Source of the DNA: Melanopsichium pennsylvanicum
Taxonomy: Eukaryota; Basidiomycota; Ustilaginomycetes; Ustilaginales
DNA: 64,000 bases
Direction of reading: 5' to 3'
NCBI GenBank assembly: GCA_900208305.1
Contig: OAPG01000001.1
Coordinates: forward strand, 1,922,001-1,986,000
Positions 58,694 to 64,000 of the stretch are shown here, piece after piece (within the stretch, counting starts at the first letter, position 1; each line of letters opens with the position of its first letter). Below the pieces are notes generated by a model. That model had not been told where the DNA came from, did no database searches, and worked only from the letters and a program-made list of their open reading frames with translations. A program made the translations under genes and the position numbers.

Positions 58694-60229
58694 ATGTCTG
58701 CTTACAACGCAGATCATTCTTCCAAGGGTGTTGAGATCCTCAACATCTCTGGCGCAGTTGCTACACAAGAATACCACGGCGAGACTGTCGGCCTGGCCTC
58801 CGGCAACCTTGAAATTCTCCTCGTCAGCATTGAGCTACACGAAGCTGCCCAACAGGCAAGTTCTGACTACTCGACAGACCTCTGGTTGGTCCTGTCCATC
58901 GGCGACGACTTTTCTCTGCCAGTTGCCGCCACTCAGATCATCACTCCGCAACGCAATGCTTCACAAACCTCTTACAACTTGCCCTCTCTCGAGCTCGAAG
59001 GCGCTTCCATCAGGATTGCAATTCCCGCCACTACTAGCAAGTCCGACGTGACTCGTTTCGAGCAGATTCTGTCGCAGTACGCGGCATATATCGATGACGA
59101 TCCTTCCGATGTTGGAAAGCTCCAGCTCATGACCGAAGATGGCCAAGTCCTCGGGGTTGTACAGGGCAACTTCAACGTCCACGAGACTGATGCCATGTCA
59201 GACTCGGGTAATGAGAAGGCACCCGTCCTCATCGATCTTCCGCCTACGCCCACCAACGAGAATGAGAGCCAGGACCTACAGGTCGATGTGCTTTCTGCGG
59301 AAGACAAGAAAGATTGGTTGCTACGAAGTGCAGGCATGTTCTCCCGCACCATCGTCAAGGCGTCCGAGTTTGTCGGTGGCAAGATCCAGGGTGCAGCCGA
59401 TTCCTACATGTCTAAGCATCCCGCTGCAGGCTCATCTGGATACTCGACCCCAGCCGGCGAAAAGGCAGATGACTCAAAGACTCAGGCAGGTCGAGAACCT
59501 ATCAAAGTTGGGCCCAAGACACACGCCGGCGTTCGTACCCTCCATGGATGGTCTGGTCAAGCCGTGCAAGTATCTTCCAAGACCACTGGCGCTATCATCC
59601 AGGTAGCTGGCAACATTGGCGACAAGATCGGCAAGAAGACGGGCATTCAGCGAAGAGTCAACCCTGATGGCACTGCTGGTCCAGCTCCTACCGGTATTCG
59701 TGGCTTTGTCAATCGCTCACTTATCGCCGCCAACACAGTCCTTGACGGAATTGATGCGGGTGCTCAGACTCTTCTTTCTACAAGCGGAAATGCGGCTTCT
59801 GACGTTGTTGGACACAGATACGGAGAGGACGCACGTCAGGTTGCCGATGGCTTTGGTCGAACGGGCAAGAACATCTTTATCATTTACCGTGATGTTCGTG
59901 GCGTCAGACGCAGCGCTTTGCTCAAGGCGGCTCGATCTCGTGTGTTGAAAGCCAAGCTCGACGATGGTCGCGAGGTGACAGTTCACGTCGATGAAAAGGG
60001 CAATGCTGTCGCCTCCGAGATCTCGAACTCCAAGACAGCTTCTTCTTCCAGAACTGCCGCTGCTTCGACGTCCAGGTCTTCTCCTGCCGTCTCGGAAAAG
60101 TCGTCTTACATGTCTGCTTCTTCGTCCGTCAATCAAGGATCGAATCCTCCCTCCTACTCCAACTCAGGGAGCTTGCCACCTCCGCCCTCTCATCCCTCTA
60201 CGCGGCGTTCTCCAAGCCCCAAGTACTAA
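58694..60229 (+). CDS. Spartin/senescence-domain protein
   Basis: A single exon of 511 residues. The N-terminal 170 residues form a beta-rich domain (GNLEILLVSIELHEAA, LWLVLSIGDDFSLPVA). The central and C-terminal part (about 205-430) matches the senescence domain of plant senescence proteins and animal spartin: LLRSAGMFSRTIVKASEFVGGKIQ, GAIIQVAGNIGDKIGKKTGI, ANTVLDGIDAGAQTLLSTSG and ASDVVGHRYGEDARQVADGF. Amphipathic Gly/Ala-rich helices of this type associate with lipid droplets and endosomal or mitochondrial membranes in animals; that role here is inference. The last 70 residues are Ser/Pro-rich and disordered. The start has a good ACAATG context. Confidence 0.86.
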   Translation: MSAYNADHSSKGVEILNISGAVATQEYHGETVGLASGNLEILLVSIELHEAAQQASSDYSTDLWLVLSIGDDFSLPVAATQIITPQRNASQTSYNLPSLELEGASIRIAIPATTSKSDVTRFEQILSQYAAYIDDDPSDVGKLQLMTEDGQVLGVVQGNFNVHETDAMSDSGNEKAPVLIDLPPTPTNENESQDLQVDVLSAEDKKDWLLRSAGMFSRTIVKASEFVGGKIQGAADSYMSKHPAAGSSGYSTPAGEKADDSKTQAGREPIKVGPKTHAGVRTLHGWSGQAVQVSSKTTGAIIQVAGNIGDKIGKKTGIQRRVNPDGTAGPAPTGIRGFVNRSLIAANTVLDGIDAGAQTLLSTSGNAASDVVGHRYGEDARQVADGFGRTGKNIFIIYRDVRGVRRSALLKAARSRVLKAKLDDGREVTVHVDEKGNAVASEISNSKTASSSRTAAASTSRSSPAVSEKSSYMSASSSVNQGSNPPSYSNSGSLPPPPSHPSTRRSPSPKY

Positions 60230-60534
60230 TTCGGCTGTTCAACAATTCAAGCCATATTGTATCTTGATTAGCTATGATTCATGTCCACAATGCAATACAC
60301 GAAACGCAAAGATCTTCTTTGAACATGATGAAGGGTCGTGTGATAATTGGCTGACTACTTTAAATGGCATGGTCGCGTTAATGCGGGGTTCATGCACGTG
60401 TTTGGGGCTTTTGATTTTTCTTTCTGGTTGCCGATGCTTCCATGACTAGTGACCATCACCTACTTTCAAAGATTAGCAATTGAGCCGCCATTCCACAAAC
60501 TCACAAAGATCACGAGCGCAAATCAAGGCGAACA
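60230..60534. other. Short spacer, nothing recognised
   Basis: The 305 bp between two same-strand genes contain a T-rich stretch near 60408-60424 and the promoter of the next gene. Nothing else is visible. Confidence 0.5.
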
Positions 60535-61449
60535 ATGACAGCGCACTTTATCGGCCTACAGCTGCAAGACTCAGCAATTAGCATACCAACAACCTATCGT
60601 CGACGAACGCTCTCGATCTTAGCCCGGCTGCAATCAGCCTCAGCAGCTGCATTAGTTGCGTTCGGGGTTGTACACCTCTCAGCACCGCTTGTTGGGCTCT
60701 TACAATTAGGCGGAGATGTCAACGATCGCGTAGATGCAGTGTCAGGATGGATGCTGCTCGGTCGTGTGGCGTACCAGAGTGGAGTGGGTGAAGCGGCGTT
60801 ATGGGCTGCACTAGGTGCGCATCTGGTTGCCGGTATCACCAAAAGACTCGTCACTTGCTTCACTGTTGCGCGGACCTCGGCGGAGTCTACAATATCAACA
60901 GAGCTCACCGACTCAGCGGAAGCGAAGGAGCAGGCGACAGCCGCAGCATCAACACCACCCAGAGCCTCTTGGAAGCTGAGCATCGCCCAGAAATCAGGAT
61001 ACGTCCTCGCCCCGTTCGCCCTGCACCATGCATTGGTCAACCGCATCATCCCTTCGTCTGCCTCGCCCCCCATCTCGAGCCTATCGCCCTCTGAGCTGGA
61101 CTACTCTTTCGTCTCGCATACTCTCTCCCATCCAAACGTAATAGTAAGGCTCACCATGGCTACAGCGTATACGGTGCTCATCGGTGCGTTTGCAGTGCAC
61201 ACGGTCTACGCTGTGCCCGTGCTGCTCAGATGCCGTCCGAAGCGCTCCTCCTCAGCCAGGGTGGGAAAAGGTAAACGCTCACAAGCTCAAGTGTCGGCAT
61301 CGTTAGCAATCGTGTTGCTTACAAGTCTGCTAGCGATTGTACCGGTCAGGTCCGGGGACAGTCTGACCATCTCTGGTGCACTCAAGAGTCGCTATGATGC
61401 TGTGCTACGCGTGGCCCTCCCCACTCGATTCTTCTTCTACTCCCCCTGA
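60535..61449 (+). CDS. MCP1: Mcp1-like multi-pass membrane protein (DUF1691 type)
   Basis: A single exon of 304 residues with about five hydrophobic helices. Two similar halves carry a helix with a conserved histidine: SASAAALVAFGVVHLSAPLVG at about 35-56, and KSGYVLAPFALHHALVNRIIP at about 152-172. Further helices are ALWAALGAHLVAGI, MATAYTVLIGAFAVHTVYAVPVLL and ASLAIVLLTSLLAIVPV. This two-fold layout matches fungal Mcp1, a mitochondrial outer-membrane protein that suppresses loss of MDM10 and works with Vps13 in lipid supply. A charged loop (TELTDSAEAKEQ) separates the halves. The assignment rests on pattern, not on strict motifs. It converges on the gene at 61532. Confidence 0.65.
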   Translation: MTAHFIGLQLQDSAISIPTTYRRRTLSILARLQSASAAALVAFGVVHLSAPLVGLLQLGGDVNDRVDAVSGWMLLGRVAYQSGVGEAALWAALGAHLVAGITKRLVTCFTVARTSAESTISTELTDSAEAKEQATAAASTPPRASWKLSIAQKSGYVLAPFALHHALVNRIIPSSASPPISSLSPSELDYSFVSHTLSHPNVIVRLTMATAYTVLIGAFAVHTVYAVPVLLRCRPKRSSSARVGKGKRSQAQVSASLAIVLLTSLLAIVPVRSGDSLTISGALKSRYDAVLRVALPTRFFFYSP

Positions 61450-61531
61450 CACGATTTCCCGCTCAACGCACGACTAAAAGACTATTCCAACACGGAGCAT
61501 TGTGAATCATGGTTTCATTGAAAGAACGTAC

Positions 61532-63379
61532 TCAGATGCTGCTGGAAACCTTTTTCTTGGTCCATCGCACCGTGCCGGGCTGTTGATTATCCTTACAAGC
61601 GCCTTCGTGGGCCAATTGCACCGCTGGTCCGTTCTGCTCCTTAGAGATCTTCCAGAACCGCACTGTACAATCTATCTCTTCATATCCTTTGACCGCTTTG
61701 TCCAGCAACTCCCACAGGTCTCGATCCGGCACTTGCTCTCCAATCATGCCCAGGGGAGATTCCACGTTGATCCTCCACTTGTTGTGCCTCCACTCCCAAA
61801 TCCACCGACTGATGCCGTCGACCAACCAGCCGTGGTGAGTGGCAATGACGATCTTGTCGAATCCTTCGTTTTCCCATTTCGTGAACTCGAGTGCTGCCAG
61901 CGCTGAACGGAGAGCTGCTCGGCGGACAGTACTCGAACAAAGTTCGGGAGGACGCTCCAGACGACGGGAGATGTTGAGCTCCGCTGTCACTTCCGGCAAA
62001 CGTTTGTAGGACGGATGACGGGCCCGAGGATCATGAGTGGGGACATAGATAAAGCCCAATCCTGCTCTCTTCTCCTCTCTCTCTGCGGTGGTGGTTGACG
62101 AACCAGAAGCTGAAAACTTCAATTGCGCCTCGAGCGATTTGTAGTCAGGCAACTTGCCCGCTCCAAACATGGCTTTCCTCGTCGCCTCGACACAGAAATC
62201 TGTCGGAATGGAGCTGTACACTGAAGCAACATCGCTCGCACCGAACCCAATAGCACTCGTGTCGGTGGTCAAGATTGAACTTGCATCGCTACCAAGTTTC
62301 ATCGCAGCTACCTCTCCCGGTGTCAATGCAACACCTGCGCAAAGGATTAGCATCTGACGCGGGTCGATCTTGCGTACGTACCGCAAAGGTCGCCAAGGTC
62401 GCGGATCCGGTATGAAGAGGTCTTGGACCCTGAGTTCACCATTTCGTGCAGTTCGGATGGTCGCAGCATCGAAAGAAGAGGAGGGGAAGAGACTGGCTTC
62501 GTAAGAAGAGGGCACGCGGCCGGAGGTGGCTTCTTCAAATTGGGTGATGCCCGCTTTCTTTTCTTTCTCTGTGAGACGGTCAAGAGCTCGATGAGAGGTC
62601 CAATTGGATGAAGAAGCCCATGGTGTGCGAGAATTGGAAGCATCACCTGAGACGGAGGGATAAGGGCGGAAGGGCGTGCTGACTGCATTAGCAGAAACGT
62701 TGATGGGGACGGTCTGGTTACGTTCTGCGGTGAGGGTGAGGGCGGTCATCTTTGACTGGACTGAGTTCGAGGTGGCGTTGGTCATGATGGAGGACACATC
62801 TGCGTTGCCCTTTTCGTGTCCTACCAGGGGATCATTCGAGGATGTGGGAATATCGAATGACTTGACATCGTTAGCAGCGCCTTCCTCGAGTGATGAAGCT
62901 ACGTCGATGTTCGGATCGCCCGGCTCGGTTTCTTGCTGCACGATGCTCTCCTTGTAAGCCTGTGCCTGCGTACGCCCTTGTTCGTCTAGCTCCGGTTCTT
63001 TGACGTCTCCTCCTACCCCTGCAGTCTTCTGGATCTTTGCCTCGATCTCCTTCTGAAAGTCGTATTCCTTGACTTCGCTGTCAAACGCTGTAGCTGGAAT
63101 GAACAGTCTCTTGGCCGAGTTGTGCTGGGCTAGGGCATCAGGCGCATAAGAAATACCGCCAGGCGTATCTAACCTGACCTGATATGCTGACTGTTCTGGT
63201 TCATCTTTCTTTTTTGGGTCTTTGGGTTGTGTTGCTGGTGATGAAGTATCTCCGTCAGTGGTCGGCAAAATAGCCTCGAACGATGTGCCGGTATTATGGG
63301 TGCGTCGTAGGTTGGAAGCGGGTTTGGAGGACGAGGGTCGCGCCCACGCTTGGAGATAGCGATAGTCTGGAGCTGACAT
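61532..63379 (-). CDS. RNase H-fold protein with apparently lost catalytic residues
   Basis: From the ATG at 63379 (MSAPDYRYLQAWARP) it has 615 residues; the frame can also start at 63511. The N-terminal 330 residues are disordered. The C-terminal part (about 340-600) follows a fungal RNase H1-like family: MLILCAGVAL, RAGLGFIYVP, RRAALRSALAALEF, IVIATHHGWLVDGISRWIWEWR, RDLWELLDKAV, VRFWKISKEQN. In active enzymes these blocks read YTDGA, NRAEL, ATDSEYVVNGI and a final Asp near ADRLA. Here the first Asp is replaced in LCAGVA, Glu by Ala in RRAAL, the third Asp by His in THHG, and the fourth region reads NGPAVQLA. So the fold is probably kept and the nuclease activity lost. Role unknown. Confidence 0.62.
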   Translation of the reverse strand: MSAPDYRYLQAWARPSSSKPASNLRRTHNTGTSFEAILPTTDGDTSSPATQPKDPKKKDEPEQSAYQVRLDTPGGISYAPDALAQHNSAKRLFIPATAFDSEVKEYDFQKEIEAKIQKTAGVGGDVKEPELDEQGRTQAQAYKESIVQQETEPGDPNIDVASSLEEGAANDVKSFDIPTSSNDPLVGHEKGNADVSSIMTNATSNSVQSKMTALTLTAERNQTVPINVSANAVSTPFRPYPSVSGDASNSRTPWASSSNWTSHRALDRLTEKEKKAGITQFEEATSGRVPSSYEASLFPSSSFDAATIRTARNGELRVQDLFIPDPRPWRPLRYVRKIDPRQMLILCAGVALTPGEVAAMKLGSDASSILTTDTSAIGFGASDVASVYSSIPTDFCVEATRKAMFGAGKLPDYKSLEAQLKFSASGSSTTTAEREEKRAGLGFIYVPTHDPRARHPSYKRLPEVTAELNISRRLERPPELCSSTVRRAALRSALAALEFTKWENEGFDKIVIATHHGWLVDGISRWIWEWRHNKWRINVESPLGMIGEQVPDRDLWELLDKAVKGYEEIDCTVRFWKISKEQNGPAVQLAHEGACKDNQQPGTVRWTKKKVSSSI

Positions 63380-63763
63380 GGTTTCAACAGCGCAGGATGT
63401 TGACGTATGGACGGTGGCAAGGGAAAGGAAGAAGATGGGGAGGAGAAGCAAACGTGTTGGAAAACAACGTCGAAGGCTTTTCCGGCTCTCAGGGTCTATG
63501 TATAGCTGCATGATGATTTCCCATCAGATGCACGCCCGGAGTGACGCTTCCGATTTCTGACAAAAACACTCGGACCAACATTTCTCAGCTAAGTTTGCTG
63601 TCAGCACGGCGATGTTGTACAGACTCACAACGCCACTTTCATCTCCACCACTCACACCAGCATCAAGTTGATCTAGCTCACACATGGTCAAAGAGAACGG
63701 TCAACTCTAGCGATTGCAATCGGACTCATATTCTACTTTGCTACACGGGACAACAGCGACCAA
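63380..63763. other. Spacer between two same-strand genes
   Basis: The 384 bp hold the promoter of the RNase H-like gene and the 3' end of the reductase gene. If translation of the former began at 63511, 132 bp of this would be coding. Nothing else was seen. Confidence 0.5.
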
Positions 63764-64000
63764 TTACATCTTTGGAAGCGTGCCGATTTCCTGTAGATAC
63801 CGATACGTCTCGAGATAACCATCCTTCACGGTATCACACACAGTGTGCCAGCCTGCAGCCCTAGCCTTATCGAGGCTTCCTGTCTGATCAAAGGTAGCGC
63901 CAATAGTGAAGTCGGCAAAGGCGAAGGTTGCGTGATCAGCAAACGCACTGGGATCGCCGCCCTTTTCTGTGACCAACTTCTGCCATGCTTCTACATTTTC
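63764..64000 (-). CDS. SDR-type NAD(P)-dependent reductase, C-terminal 78 residues (5' part outside window)
   Basis: The frame is open to the window edge and ends TAA at 63764. The piece reads ENVEAWQKLVTEKGGD, then ATFAFADFTIGAT, then SLDKARAAGWHTVCDT and YRYLQEIGTLPKM. The pattern DKARAAGW followed by a short helix and a C-terminal IP/LP is typical of the progesterone-5-beta-reductase/iridoid-synthase-like (PRISE) branch of atypical SDRs and related epimerases. The Rossmann fold and catalytic residues lie outside the window, so activity cannot be judged. Confidence 0.5.
   Translation of the reverse strand, partial: ENVEAWQKLVTEKGGDPSAFADHATFAFADFTIGATFDQTGSLDKARAAGWHTVCDTVKDGYLETYRYLQEIGTLPKM

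Overview
This is nuclear DNA of a filamentous or dimorphic fungus, most likely a smut fungus (Ustilaginomycotina, Ustilaginales). The genes are compact and poor in introns. The introns I can place start with GTAAGT, GTGAGT, GTACGT or GTACGTA and are about 90-390 bp long. Respiratory complex I subunits are present, and there is a chitin deacetylase, a COP9 signalosome subunit and several very long serine-rich disordered proteins without introns or with one. The genus assignment is inference from style; no rRNA or marker gene is present.

Layout: (1) 1-8.8 kb: V-ATPase subunit a (cut by the left edge) diverges from an ITFG1/TIP-like FG-GAP membrane protein. RNase H2 subunit B follows, and then two complex I Fe-S subunits, NDUFS8 and NDUFV2, face away from each other across a promoter with a CAG repeat. 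(2) 9.4-18.8 kb: MIC60 (MICOS core), a disordered protein of unknown function, a 3.1-kb gene-free stretch with a minisatellite, and a vacuolar carboxypeptidase S-like M20 peptidase. (3) 19.2-20.5 kb: a CpG-depleted island with a solo LTR-like repeat. (4) 21-35 kb: an HSL-type esterase, a GPI-type chitin deacetylase, a Nup120/Nup160 nucleoporin of about 1,675 residues and a phenol-hydroxylase-type flavoprotein. (5) 35.4-43 kb: one disordered protein, then nearly 6 kb without a convincing gene, with a tract of about 30 AAAAC units. (6) 43-52 kb: a four-exon CSN6 gene diverges from a small CENP-W-like histone-fold gene, followed by a giant Ser-rich coiled-coil protein of about 1,934 residues whose first exon is separate. 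(7) 52.6-53.9 kb: a second CpG-depleted island with a second copy of the LTR-like repeat. (8) 54.5-64 kb: cytochrome b5 reductase, a five-exon ubiquitin-conjugating enzyme with a C-terminal extension, a spartin/senescence-domain protein, an Mcp1-like membrane protein, an RNase H-fold protein that appears to have lost its catalytic residues, and the 3' end of an SDR-type reductase.

Three neighbouring genes (NDUFS8, NDUFV2, MIC60) all serve the mitochondrial inner membrane. Otherwise the genes are ordinary housekeeping neighbours, not an operon-like system. I found no rRNA, no convincing tRNA, no CRISPR array and no intact transposon. The strongest unusual signals are the two CpG-depleted islands, in which the paired LTR-like copies differ mainly by CpG transitions (a RIP- or methylation-like signature), and the degenerate RNase H-like protein. 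Intron-exon structures were read by eye and are predictions.
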